Shown: positions 1 through 7,104, counted from the first letter of the stretch. The stretch: DNA of 25,686 nt from Thermoplasmata archaeon (GCA_021792045.1 JAJYVJ010000011.1:1-25686), one strand, 5' to 3'. Made by a program: numbers and translations. The notes: generated from the sequence alone by a model not told the origin.

Positions 1-2
1 AA

Positions 3-455
3 CGGTTATTCGCATATTCCTTTGCACTGATGGATCTGCAATCCCGACTGTACATAGCCTTCGGTTCATCCATGAAATCCGAGAGGGAGGCATATGAGAG
101 GGCAATGGATCTTCTCTCATCCATCGGAATAGAGATGGATTCCATCCGTCTTGACAGGTATTATTCATCACCTTCATACGTGGATAAACTGGGAGATACG
201 AAGGTCTTTGTAATACCAAAGAAGAATGCAACCCTGAACGGATCACAGAAGTGGAAGGATACTATGAAGGAATTCGTTGAAAATACAATGCCATATCTGG
301 AACAGTACCATCAGAGAAGCAATTCAGAATCAGGGTTTGCAGCAGACAAGAAGATGCTTGGATGGAATGTGGCACAGAAGAGGGATGACAGGATAGATAA
401 CGCTCTATTCTGCACAGGCGTGTGGCACAACCTGTTCAATATCGGCAGATCATAG
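3..455 (+). CDS. DDE transposase, C-terminal part (YREK/IS4-like), cut by window edge
   Basis: The reading frame is open to the left window edge, so only the C-terminal part of the protein is visible and the first ATG at 30 is not a real start. The peptide carries the spaced signature Y-(2)-R-(3)-E-(6)-K in YHQRSNSESGFAADK, followed by a Lys/Arg-rich DNA-contact stretch and the NALFCTGVWHNLFNIG tail. This is the C-terminal catalytic block of IS4-like DDE transposases, with the Glu as the third catalytic acid. No inverted repeat could be identified next to it. The stop lies only about 20 bases before the promoter of the downstream dehydrogenase. It could be the end of an intact element or a remnant; the missing N-terminus decides that. 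Confidence 0.8.
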   Translation, partial: RLFAYSFALMDLQSRLYIAFGSSMKSEREAYERAMDLLSSIGIEMDSIRLDRYYSSPSYVDKLGDTKVFVIPKKNATLNGSQKWKDTMKEFVENTMPYLEQYHQRSNSESGFAADKKMLGWNVAQKRDDRIDNALFCTGVWHNLFNIGRS

Positions 456-476
456 AATAGTGTCCCACACTCGTCA

Positions 477-485
477 CTATAAATA
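477..485 (+). promoter_or_regulatory. TATA-like box of the hydroxyacid dehydrogenase gene
   Basis: CTATAAATA is centred about 27 bases before the ATG at 508, the spacing expected if transcription begins at or next to the start codon. There is no Shine-Dalgarno sequence in the gap, which fits a leaderless mRNA. The box lies just beyond the end of a transposase frame, so the IS end may have contributed to this promoter. Confidence 0.55.
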
Positions 486-507
486 GCGATAAGTAATTTA
501 CGAGTTA

Positions 508-1431
508 ATGGACGTATACGTTAATTTCCCATGCGATGATAAGATAAAATCTATTGCCGAACGCGTTCTATCTGGATATGAAATAGGTTGGTACCCTGGA
601 TATTGTGATGCAGAAGTGCAAATTATAAAGGACAAGTATATTATCGGAAAAAATACTAAAATGATTCAAACAATAAGCGCGGGAGTTGATCACTTAGATA
701 TTTCTGCAATTCCGGACCACGTAAAATTATGCAGTAATTCCGGTGCTTACTCAATCTCTGTGGCGGAACATGCTTTTGCTTTGATCCTCTCGCACGTTAA
801 GAATATAATAGAAAATAATGCCAATATGAAGAGTGGCATATTTAGGCAATCACCCACAGTTCTACTTTATGGTAAAACAATAGGAATTCTAGGGTATGGT
901 GGAATAGGTCGGAGAGTGGCTTCTATTGCGAAAGCGTATGGTATGAAAGTTATAGCATATAGCAGATCAGGTACGGATGAGAGTGTCGACGAAACTATTA
1001 ACACTGTTTTAGAACTATTCGGAAAGTCTAATATAATCTTGCTATCTATCCCGTTAACTGATAAGACTAAAGGAATGGTGAATATTGACCTGCTTTCAAG
1101 GCTCAAGAAAGGAGCCATGATAGTTAACGTAGCAAGGCCAGATATAGTTGTCAAAGAAGATATGATTAGATTCCTAAGACCGAATCCGTCTATATGGTAC
1201 CTATCAGATGTCTGGTGGGATGAACCGGAAGTAAGAGACACAAATTTGGATAACGTGATTTTATCCCCACACATAGCTGGAGGTATGTCTGGTGAAATTA
1301 TGGACATTGCATATGAACTTGCTTTCAAGAACGTAAAGGAATATTTCAGAGGAAATGAAAAAAACGTTGTTAAAAATGGTGATTACAAAAGAGATGATTT
1401 TGCCACAAAATCATTTCCTGGTATTCCTTAA
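508..1431 (+). CDS. D-isomer-specific 2-hydroxyacid dehydrogenase
   Basis: This 307-residue protein should interconvert a 2-hydroxyacid and a 2-oxoacid with NAD(P) in the cytoplasm. A Rossmann motif GYGGIG lies at residues 129-134. The catalytic triad is in family context: Arg210 (NVARPD), Glu239 (WWDEPE) and His255 (LSPHIAGG). The length is near that of the glyoxylate/hydroxypyruvate/phosphoglycerate dehydrogenase family, with no extra regulatory domain. The start is supported by a TATA-like box at the leaderless distance. The gene stands alone between IS remnants and is AT-rich like the sugar genes at 4298-8750, so it may belong to the same imported catabolic set, for example by reducing a glyoxylate- or pyruvate-like product. 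That link is inference, and the substrate cannot be assigned from these residues. Confidence 0.88.
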   Translation: MDVYVNFPCDDKIKSIAERVLSGYEIGWYPGYCDAEVQIIKDKYIIGKNTKMIQTISAGVDHLDISAIPDHVKLCSNSGAYSISVAEHAFALILSHVKNIIENNANMKSGIFRQSPTVLLYGKTIGILGYGGIGRRVASIAKAYGMKVIAYSRSGTDESVDETINTVLELFGKSNIILLSIPLTDKTKGMVNIDLLSRLKKGAMIVNVARPDIVVKEDMIRFLRPNPSIWYLSDVWWDEPEVRDTNLDNVILSPHIAGGMSGEIMDIAYELAFKNVKEYFRGNEKNVVKNGDYKRDDFATKSFPGIP

Positions 1432-1649
1432 AAATTTCCATATTTAAGGCATGATTTTCAATTCTCGTATTAAAGTGCGTAGACGTAATCTTTTGAAATA
1501 TTAACCGCGTGATAAACATCCAATTCTTTTATCTGCTCTTATGGGTTTTTCTGCAGTTTGCTTCTGAGGGAATCATGTTTTGATTCAATGAACTAGATTA
1601 TACTGTTACTGACTCTTAGAAAAAAATCGTCATTCCTTCAATGATCTTG

Positions 1650-1849
1650 TATATTCTTTTTAGCCAGTTCGGATTCCATGAACTGGTCAGGGATACGCGG
1701 TTTTGATCTTGAGGATAAATCCTCGTGGCAGAGCATGCGTCTCCCTTCTTTCATTCCGTACCTGGATGGGATGTTGCAGTATATCTGCGGATAAAAGACA
1801 AGTCTGTGGTGAATGAGAGAGATTGGGAGGGAAACTGACTGATGATAGC
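1650..1849 (+). ncRNA. Structured leader upstream of IS110 recombinase; possible bridge-RNA remnant
   Basis: No gene is evident between 1432 and 1849. The part next to the IS110 recombinase holds several short inverted repeats in a row: CCAGTTC/GAACTGG at 1664-1670 and 1680-1686 (9-base loop), GAGGA/TCCTC at 1711-1715 and 1720-1724 (4-base loop), and GCAG/CTGC at 1776-1779 and 1785-1788. A TATA-like stretch (GTATATT) lies just before, near 1649-1655. In IS110-group elements the non-coding end upstream of the recombinase encodes the bridge RNA, so both position and size fit. The fold and any guide loops have not been computed. Bases 1432-1649 show nothing recognisable. Confidence 0.3.
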
Positions 1850-2116
1850 ATGAAAGTATATATCGGAATAGATATGGCCAAGGATAAATTTGATTATTGC
1901 GCAATGGACGATACCCTCAATATTTTATGCAGGGGAAGCAATAAGGAGAATAAGAATGAAAAATTCAAAGAGCTATCGGATCTGATTAGGACACTGAAAT
2001 CTACCAGTACCATGATGAAGATTGGAATGGAAAGCACAGGAATATATCATATTCCACTGTACAATCACCCGAGAGCTTACGGATTCTCAGTAGATGTCAA
2101 TGAAAAAAGTTCTTAG
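1850..2116 (+). pseudogene. IS110-family DEDD recombinase, N-terminal fragment
   Basis: The peptide begins MKVYIGIDMAKDKFDY, which contains the first catalytic Asp in the RuvC-like fold of IS110 recombinases (IGID followed by AKDKFD). It continues to IGMESTGIYHIPLYN, which carries the second acidic motif (MESTG). After about 80 residues the similarity stops and the frame ends in unrelated residues. It has lost the remaining RuvC-like acids and the C-terminal domain with the catalytic Ser. ATG 1850 is preferred over the upstream ATG at 1823 because family members begin just before this first motif. The break lies where the opposite-strand integrase-type transposase ends (about 2095), so that element probably interrupted or replaced the rest. 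Confidence 0.85.
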
Positions 2117-2810
2117 GAACACGCTGCATGACGATGTAGCGTAAGAGTCTGAAGACAGCAGATGAATGCCTTTTCCCGTTGTTGTAATACTCTACGATTT
2201 TGAATAGTTCATGCCTAGCCTGCTCATAATCGGTCAGTATCACCGTTACCAAAGATTCCCTAATGGTCTTGTTTGCCGTCTCAACGATGCCGTTCTGTTC
2301 CGGTGCGTGCGGTCTTATGAGTTTCTGTGTCAGGTGATTCTCCCTCAACACGATCCTGAATTCCATGGCGATGAATGATGATCCATTATCGCTCTGTATA
2401 ACAGGTTCTGCAATTGAATCTTTCCTGAGTTTGTCTATAGCTGTCTGTGCCTCCAGCGATACTGAATCGGTATCCATTGTTGTGAGAAGAGAATGGTGCA
2501 TAATGCACCTGGAATACTCATCTATGAATATTACGAGGTAGAAGAACCTTTTCCCTATTTTTATATACATTATATCGGTCTGCCACTTCTCATTAGGGAA
2601 TTTTGCATGTTCAGGTCTTGTGGGTTCCCATACAGAACGATGCCATGGCGTTATCAGATCGTGCCTCTTCAGTATACTGTAGACGGTAGAAGGCGAAAGG
2701 TATGCAAGATCCTCGTCTATCAGGGTGTAGGCGATTTCCCTGAAGGACATCTTCGGATATCGATGCTTGAATCCGATAACTAGCCATTCATCGTCATTTC
2801 TTATCGCCAT
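2097..2810 (-). CDS. Integrase-core transposase (IS3/IS481-like, D,D(35)E)
   Basis: A 237-residue transposase of the retroviral-integrase superfamily. Residues 15-55 form a helix-turn-helix (SFREIAYTLIDEDLAYLSPSTVYSILKRH). The rve core follows, with Asp79 (WQTDIMYI), Asp141 (QSDNGSS) and Glu177 (EQNGIVETAN). Exactly 35 residues separate the last two, the classic D,D(35)E spacing. All catalytic residues are present. The C-terminus after RHSSAVFRLLRY is short and may be slightly truncated where it meets the IS110 fragment. No separate OrfA was found upstream: the frame hits a stop about 18 codons before the ATG. Terminal inverted repeats were not identified. It may be nearly intact but is probably not an autonomous element here. 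Confidence 0.85.
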   Translation of the reverse strand: MAIRNDDEWLVIGFKHRYPKMSFREIAYTLIDEDLAYLSPSTVYSILKRHDLITPWHRSVWEPTRPEHAKFPNEKWQTDIMYIKIGKRFFYLVIFIDEYSRCIMHHSLLTTMDTDSVSLEAQTAIDKLRKDSIAEPVIQSDNGSSFIAMEFRIVLRENHLTQKLIRPHAPEQNGIVETANKTIRESLVTVILTDYEQARHELFKIVEYYNNGKRHSSAVFRLLRYIVMQRVPKNFFH

Positions 2811-2995
2811 AGGATTAAACCTTTCGTCAAGGATGGGTGAGAATGATATCTGTGAATAGTATCAGGATCTGGATTCGTAACAATAAGGGTTGTTTACATG
2901 ACAAGGAGGAAGAGTGTACGTGTAAAATTGTACTTAAGGGGTGAGAGAGGAGGTGAGAGAGTTTAAAGGATAATAGGAAAATCTAATCTAGTGAT

Positions 2996-3004
2996 GATAA
3001 TTTA
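2996..3004 (+). promoter_or_regulatory. TATA-like box of the small Cys-rich gene
   Basis: An AT-rich box (GATAATTTA region) is centred about 29 bases before ATG 3030, the leaderless distance used by other genes in this window. No Shine-Dalgarno sequence precedes the ATG. The rest of 2811-3029 holds no gene that can be supported. Confidence 0.35.
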
Positions 3005-3029
3005 GCGCCTCAATCAGAATAATGAAAAA

Positions 3030-3197
3030 ATGCTCGAAAATCCAAGGTGGATGAACGTTGAATCTTGCAATATATGTAAAACCATGTTATTCAACAAGTG
3101 TGATGGAATGCTTAAGAGCCCAGAAAAGGGAAAATTAACATCCATTCATTGTTATTGTGGGATCGCCGTTAAGGAGGTGACGATCCCACGTATCTGA
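3030..3197 (+). CDS. Small Cys-rich (zinc-finger-like) protein, 55 aa
   Basis: A short open frame between two transposase remnants encodes 55 residues, starting MLENPRWMNVESCNICK and ending VKEVTIPRI. It contains CxxC (Cys13, Cys16), a single Cys24, and an HCYCG cluster (His40, Cys41, Cys43). This is a plausible Zn-binding set of the kind found in archaeal zinc-finger microproteins. An ATG at 3051 is an alternative start. A TATA-like box lies at the leaderless distance from 3030. The protein is not recognised from any named family. It could be a passenger of a neighbouring IS, a host regulator, or a chance ORF; the ordered Cys pairs and promoter position favour a real gene. Its function is unknown. 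Confidence 0.45.
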   Translation: MLENPRWMNVESCNICKTMLFNKCDGMLKSPEKGKLTSIHCYCGIAVKEVTIPRI

Positions 3198-3321
3198 AGG
3201 AGAACAGGTCTTATTATTCCAGAGATCAAGCTCAATAGATAGGCCTCGCTTTTACTACAGATGGAAAGCATCGTTAGTGTGATTGAGGGAATCTGTTGGG
3301 AAATGGTCGGATTATCCATAA

Positions 3322-3336
3322 CGCCGGAAAGCGGCG
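3322..3336 (+). repeat. Perfect hairpin CGCCG-GAAAG-CGGCG
   Basis: A GC-rich 5-bp stem closes a GAAAG loop in the otherwise AT-rich, gene-free stretch 3198-3446, upstream of the IS5-type transposase. A flanking TATCC/GGATA pair can extend it imperfectly. It may be part of the left end or leader of the IS element. There is no T-run after it, so it is not an obvious terminator. Confidence 0.45.
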
Positions 3337-3446
3337 GATAGGTGTATGATCAGATATTTCAATCACAGATGCAGAAGGAGGTTCTAAGTTGATTAAGAAA
3401 GTTTGACAAGTATAACCGATCCCTTGTAAACAGGATTGAGGACCTG

Positions 3447-4259
3447 ATGGATCCATCATTTCTAATGAACTGGAGATCACTCCTGGAAGAGAACAACAGA
3501 GGAAAGAGAGGGCATCCTTACAAGACACTAAATGCATTCATAACATTCCTTGCCAAGCTGAGGGCAGTATACAATGTACCTTTCAGATCGCTCGAGGGAA
3601 TTGCCAGGATATTTGCAAGGATCACCGGCATTGCAGCCGTTTCCTATACCCGCATATTCCGAAGGATAAGGAAAATCGAACCAACAATTCATGATCCTCC
3701 GGTAAAGCCTGTGGAGTGTGCCATTGATTCCACAGGATTCAAGATCACCATCAGGGGCGATTATCTTGGATCAAAATGGAGAAGGAAGAGAAGGGGATGG
3801 TACAAGCTTCATGTTGTCATATCCATAAATGATGTCTCTGTGTTATCTTTCACAATAACAGATGAACATGTGCATGATGCCAAAGAGGGCAGAAAGATCC
3901 TGGAGAACATCAGGAGTAAGGTTAAGAGAATATTCGGAGACAAGGGATATGATTCAAAGTCAATATACAATATATTCGGAGAGGATGCAATAATACCACC
4001 GAGAAACAACGCATCTTCAAAGAGCAGAGGATCACATGCAAGGGCGAGGATAGTCAGACAGATCAAAAAGACATCAGAGAGTGAATGGAAGAAATCTGTT
4101 GGTTACGGAAAGAGATGGAATGTCGAGATATACTTCTCGGGTCTGAAGAGAACCATGGGGGAGGTAATCAAGGCCAACAGGCTTGATTACATTGCACAGG
4201 AGATTGCCTTAAAGGTGCAGTATTACAACATTCTCAGGGGGATGACATATGCTTATTGA
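3447..4259 (+). CDS. IS5-type DDE transposase, probably frameshifted at its start
   Basis: A 270-residue DDE transposase with Asp94 (CAIDSTGFK), Asp165 (FGDKGYDS) and Glu227 (RWNVEIYFSGLKR), so the catalytic core is intact. The ATG at 3447 is probably not the original start. The same frame continues upstream with LRKFDKYNRSLVNRIEDL, which reads as native N-terminal sequence, but meets a stop at 3390-3392. A good ribosome site (AAGGAGG, 3375-3381) precedes TTG 3389 in another frame. Removing one A from the run at 3398-3400 would join TTG-Ile-Lys-Lys to Phe-Asp-Lys-Tyr. A one-base insertion therefore probably separates the initiation signals from the body of the gene. Terminal repeats were not recognised. 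Confidence 0.82.
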   Translation: MDPSFLMNWRSLLEENNRGKRGHPYKTLNAFITFLAKLRAVYNVPFRSLEGIARIFARITGIAAVSYTRIFRRIRKIEPTIHDPPVKPVECAIDSTGFKITIRGDYLGSKWRRKRRGWYKLHVVISINDVSVLSFTITDEHVHDAKEGRKILENIRSKVKRIFGDKGYDSKSIYNIFGEDAIIPPRNNASSKSRGSHARARIVRQIKKTSESEWKKSVGYGKRWNVEIYFSGLKRTMGEVIKANRLDYIAQEIALKVQYYNILRGMTYAY

Positions 4260-4297
4260 ATTGTGCAACACACTTTTATTCAACAAAACATTTACTC

Positions 4298-5191
4298 TTA
4301 GAAATATTTTATGATCATATTCTTAAGAAAATCCACAGAGTTCAATAAGTCCTCGTATCCATTTAACCCATCTTCAATTGAGATCCATTTTGGAGGGTCC
4401 TCAGTGCTAAAAATTTGGAAAATTTTATCGTAATCGATAAGACCTTTCCCTATAATTCCATGTTCAAGTGCTTCTGGGTAACCCTCTCCTTTGTATCTGT
4501 TCAAATCTTTTAAAGTATACCCCTGTCTTAAATGACGATCACTTGCATGCATTGTTAAAACTCTTTTTTTAAATTTTTGTAAAAAATTTATTGGGTCCTC
4601 CCCTGATATTAAGGCATTAGAAGGATCATAGTTTACCATAAACCATTTAGATCTGATGCTATTAACTATAAATTCAAAAATTTCCAATGATTGAGCAAAT
4701 TCAGGGTATATCCATCTCCCGTCTTTATAATGATTCTCGATAACCAAGTAAACACCATTAGCTTCAGCATAAGGTATTAATTTTTCAATAGCCTCAATAA
4801 CCCAGTTCTCTCCATCTTCTATTGAAACTTTAGGTCTCTTTTGACCAGACAGTACTCTGCACGTTCTGACATATTTTCCTTCTGTTAAGCTTCCCATGAT
4901 CTCAATCCAAAATTCAAGATCTTGGATTTCTTTTTCACGTTCTTCTTTCGACGGTTTAGTAAAATCTGGAGATGTACACATCATTGGAATTAAAACATCT
5001 TTTTTCTTCGCGTATAGGAAAATATCTTTAATCGCATCCTTTTCCGTATTTTGAAAAAATAGCGGATACATTTCGACTCCGTCAATATTTAGGAGCTTTG
5101 CTTGATCAATCCAACTTTTCAAATTCATTTTACCACTACAGAGGTCATCAAAATATCCTTTTGGAAATGCAAGCAGTCCAGGTTTTTCCAT
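4298..5191 (-). CDS. Sugar-phosphate isomerase/epimerase (xylose isomerase-like TIM barrel)
   Basis: A 297-residue protein of the AP-endonuclease-2/xylose-isomerase-like TIM-barrel superfamily. Metal-ligand positions are visible in family order: Glu152 (VIENH), Asp189 (NYDPSN), His215 (TMHASDRH) and Glu273 (ISIEDG). Such enzymes isomerise or epimerise ketoses or ketose phosphates in the cytoplasm. It is the third gene of a minus-strand operon, starting 4 bases after the HUMPS gene stops. The pairing resembles the bacterial UlaD-UlaE (3-keto-L-gulonate-6-P decarboxylase, L-xylulose-5-P 3-epimerase) arrangement. The exact substrate cannot be fixed; an inosose or hydroxypyruvate isomerase role is also possible. 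Confidence 0.83.
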   Translation of the reverse strand: MEKPGLLAFPKGYFDDLCSGKMNLKSWIDQAKLLNIDGVEMYPLFFQNTEKDAIKDIFLYAKKKDVLIPMMCTSPDFTKPSKEEREKEIQDLEFWIEIMGSLTEGKYVRTCRVLSGQKRPKVSIEDGENWVIEAIEKLIPYAEANGVYLVIENHYKDGRWIYPEFAQSLEIFEFIVNSIRSKWFMVNYDPSNALISGEDPINFLQKFKKRVLTMHASDRHLRQGYTLKDLNRYKGEGYPEALEHGIIGKGLIDYDKIFQIFSTEDPPKWISIEDGLNGYEDLLNSVDFLKNMIIKYF

Positions 5192-5195
5192 TACA

Positions 5196-5894
5196 TCACG
5201 CTCCTGTCTTTACAGCATTACATACTTTGGAAATAATTTTCTTCATCTCATCCATTTCTGTTGCTGGAGAAAATGAGCGATTGTCGATTACCAGTGGAGC
5301 ACCTATAACTACTAAAGGTGCTCCCATTTTCGGTAAAAGTGGCAAGTCATTCAACGAAAGTCCTCCAACAACTTGAACAGGACATGTTACCGAATCAACA
5401 ATATCTTTCAGGAAATCTAATGCACTTAGATTTTTCCCTCTTCTTTCGTCAAATCCTAGATGAGCAATGACTATATCTACTCCATTACTCTCTAATTCCT
5501 TCGCAGCGTTTACTCTGTCATTTCTGCCCAAAATGTCACCCATCACGTATATGCCATAATCGTGAGCTGCTTCTACAGTTGATTTGACAGTTGCTATATG
5601 GCTAGCCGCCATTACAACTACAAAATTTGCTCCAGCCTTAGCAGCCATTTCAGTTTCAAGATATCCCCCGTCCATTATCTTTAAATCTGCAACTATTGGG
5701 ATATTTGGAAATTTGGTCCTCAAATATCTTATAGAATGCAAACCCTCACTTATTGCTAATGGAGTTCCAACTTCCAACCAATCAACACCACTTTCTACAC
5801 CGACCAAAGACATTCTGTACGCTTCTTCCAGATTTTCTAAGTCCAACGAAAGCTGTACAGTAGGTTTTCTAAAATCATTTCTATCCAACTTCAT
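5196..5894 (-). CDS. HUMPS-family hexulose-6-phosphate synthase / 3-keto-gulonate-6-phosphate decarboxylase
   Basis: A 232-residue TIM barrel of the OMP-decarboxylase suprafamily. Visible are Asp18, Glu41 (EVGTP), the family motif DxKxxD as Asp70-Lys72-Asp75 (ADLKIMD), Asp120 (GDILG), His145 (AHLGFDE) and a GG phosphate loop (VVGGLS). Enzymes of this group either condense formaldehyde with ribulose-5-P (HPS) or decarboxylate 3-keto-L-gulonate-6-P. The Asp120/Phe148/Val176 positions look more like HPS than the Glu/Arg/Thr set of characterised decarboxylases, while GGLSLNDLP resembles the decarboxylases. Its ATG overlaps the upstream dehydrogenase stop (ATGA), so translation is probably coupled. 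No phospho-hexuloisomerase (SIS) gene is in the window, as would be expected beside a classic HPS. Confidence 0.86.
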   Translation of the reverse strand: MKLDRNDFRKPTVQLSLDLENLEEAYRMSLVGVESGVDWLEVGTPLAISEGLHSIRYLRTKFPNIPIVADLKIMDGGYLETEMAAKAGANFVVVMAASHIATVKSTVEAAHDYGIYVMGDILGRNDRVNAAKELESNGVDIVIAHLGFDERRGKNLSALDFLKDIVDSVTCPVQVVGGLSLNDLPLLPKMGAPLVVIGAPLVIDNRSFSPATEMDEMKKIISKVCNAVKTGA

Positions 5895-6928
5895 AACCTA
5901 ATCACAGCCTTAGCTATTTTCTGATTTTCCATATCTTTGAAAGCATCTTCCCATCTTTCGATTGGGTAATTTTTAACTTTAAGATCAACAGCAGGCTTTA
6001 GTTTGCCAATCTTGAACAATCGCAATACTCTTTCCCATATATCCCAATAATGGCTAAATGACCCTTTCAGATTAACCGCCTTAGAAACTATCTTATCTAA
6101 GTTAAAATTTGGAATATCGGGACCCCAACCAACTTTCACAATGGTACCACCTGGTCTAATTACATCAAGAGCTGTTTTCAACGTTGAGCTTACTCCTGAA
6201 GCATCGATTACAATATCAACTCCATCTCCCCACCCCGAATGGATCAACTCAGCTGTAGCAATTTTAGCATCGTCATAAATATTGTTAGCACCCATTTCTT
6301 TGGCAATTTCTAATCTGTTTACGTCAGATTTAATTCCCAATACCGAAATATTGTAAGGTGAACGTAAAAGAGCTGTTTCTAGACATAGTAATCCAATCGG
6401 TCCAGGACCTATTATCAATATGTCGTCTCCTGGTTCTATTTTTCCAAGTTTTGATGTAGCGTTGAAAGCTACACTTGTAGGTTCCGTCAAAGCTGCTGTT
6501 ATGTCATCCACCTCGTCTGGAACCTTGTGGAGTATATCTTGACGAGTCGCCAAATACTCAGCCATTCCACCATTCACAAGAGCTCCGAAGCCCATTCTCT
6601 TTGTGCATAAGTTGTAGTATCCCCTCCTACAATTATAACATTCACCACATACATATGCAGCAGTTTCGCTTACAACTCTATCTCCAACTTTATAATGTTT
6701 AACTTTATCTCCAATTTTATAAACTTCACCAACCATCTCATGTCCTAAAATTACTGGGCTTTTTCTATCGTAAGACTCAATTCCTTGATATATGTGAACA
6801 TCACTACCACAGACGCCTATTGCTTTCATTTTTAATATAACTTGATCACCTAAAGGATCTAAAGGCTGTGATGCATTCTCTAATGTAACCATTCCCGATC
6901 CATGCTTAGCTGAAACTATAGCTTTCAT
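5891..6928 (-). CDS. Zinc-dependent medium-chain polyol/threonine-type dehydrogenase
   Basis: A 345-residue NAD(P)-dependent medium-chain dehydrogenase. Catalytic zinc ligands are Cys40 (CGSD), His63 with Glu64 (GHE), and Glu149 (TEPTSVAF). Structural zinc is held by Cys94, Cys97, Cys100 and Cys108 (CGECYNCRRGYYNLC). The Rossmann motif GPGPIG is at 174-179. The type is that of sorbitol, L-idonate, galactitol and threonine dehydrogenases, which oxidise a secondary alcohol to a ketone. It is first in the operon and overlaps the HUMPS gene by an ATGA junction. In context it may make the keto-sugar (or keto-acid) that is then phosphorylated and split; the order of steps is inferred. A palindrome and TATA-like sequences lie upstream. 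Confidence 0.9.
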   Translation of the reverse strand: MKAIVSAKHGSGMVTLENASQPLDPLGDQVILKMKAIGVCGSDVHIYQGIESYDRKSPVILGHEMVGEVYKIGDKVKHYKVGDRVVSETAAYVCGECYNCRRGYYNLCTKRMGFGALVNGGMAEYLATRQDILHKVPDEVDDITAALTEPTSVAFNATSKLGKIEPGDDILIIGPGPIGLLCLETALLRSPYNISVLGIKSDVNRLEIAKEMGANNIYDDAKIATAELIHSGWGDGVDIVIDASGVSSTLKTALDVIRPGGTIVKVGWGPDIPNFNLDKIVSKAVNLKGSFSHYWDIWERVLRLFKIGKLKPAVDLKVKNYPIERWEDAFKDMENQKIAKAVIRL

Positions 6929-6943
6929 ATAGCAACGAGATTA

Positions 6944-6964
6944 GATATAACTTTAACATATATA
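6944..6964 (-). promoter_or_regulatory. Promoter region of the dehydrogenase-HUMPS-epimerase operon
   Basis: On the minus strand two TATA-like elements lie 19 and about 33 bases before ATG 6928: TTATATC (6950-6944) and TATATATG (6964-6957). Either could direct a leaderless or nearly leaderless transcript. No Shine-Dalgarno sequence is present before the ATG. Confidence 0.5.
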
Positions 6965-6972
6965 CCTATGTC

Positions 6973-7000
6973 GATTATCTCAGTATCTCCGAAGATAATC
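6973..7000. promoter_or_regulatory. Palindromic operator candidate, GATTATCT-12-AGATAATC
   Basis: A perfect 8-bp inverted repeat (6973-6980 and 6993-7000) surrounds an inner TATCT/AGATA pair (6984-6988, 6993-6997). It lies directly upstream of the TATA-like box of the sugar operon. This symmetry and position suit a dimeric HTH regulator acting as activator (upstream of TATA/BRE). A single AGATAAT half-site also occurs upstream of the kinase gene (8792-8798). Confidence 0.45.
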
Positions 7001-7104
7001 ATTTGAATAAGGTAATATTTCATTCTTAGCTCCCCTCGTAATCGACCAAAATATTTATTTATAGCTTTCAGAAACCAATTTGATACCTAATAAAAAAGAT
7101 ACCG

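Noticed and set aside
867..1328. Long minus-strand ORF opposite the hydroxyacid dehydrogenase
   Set aside because: Shadow of a gene with clear catalytic motifs on the plus strand. The same applies to antisense ORFs at 5584-5901, 14814-15449, 17307-17702 and 21313-21873.
3156..3190. Hairpin GTGGGATCG/CGATCCCAC whose loop holds a perfect Shine-Dalgarno sequence AAGGAGGTGA, like an RNA thermometer or riboswitch
   Set aside because: It lies inside the last codons of the small ORF 3030-3197 and no suitable start codon follows the Shine-Dalgarno sequence, so a regulatory role is unsupported.
3095..4290. AAGTGTG-type inverted repeats at both sides of the IS5 transposase as terminal repeats
   Set aside because: The match is only about 7 bases and the left copy lies within the small ORF, so it is not convincing.
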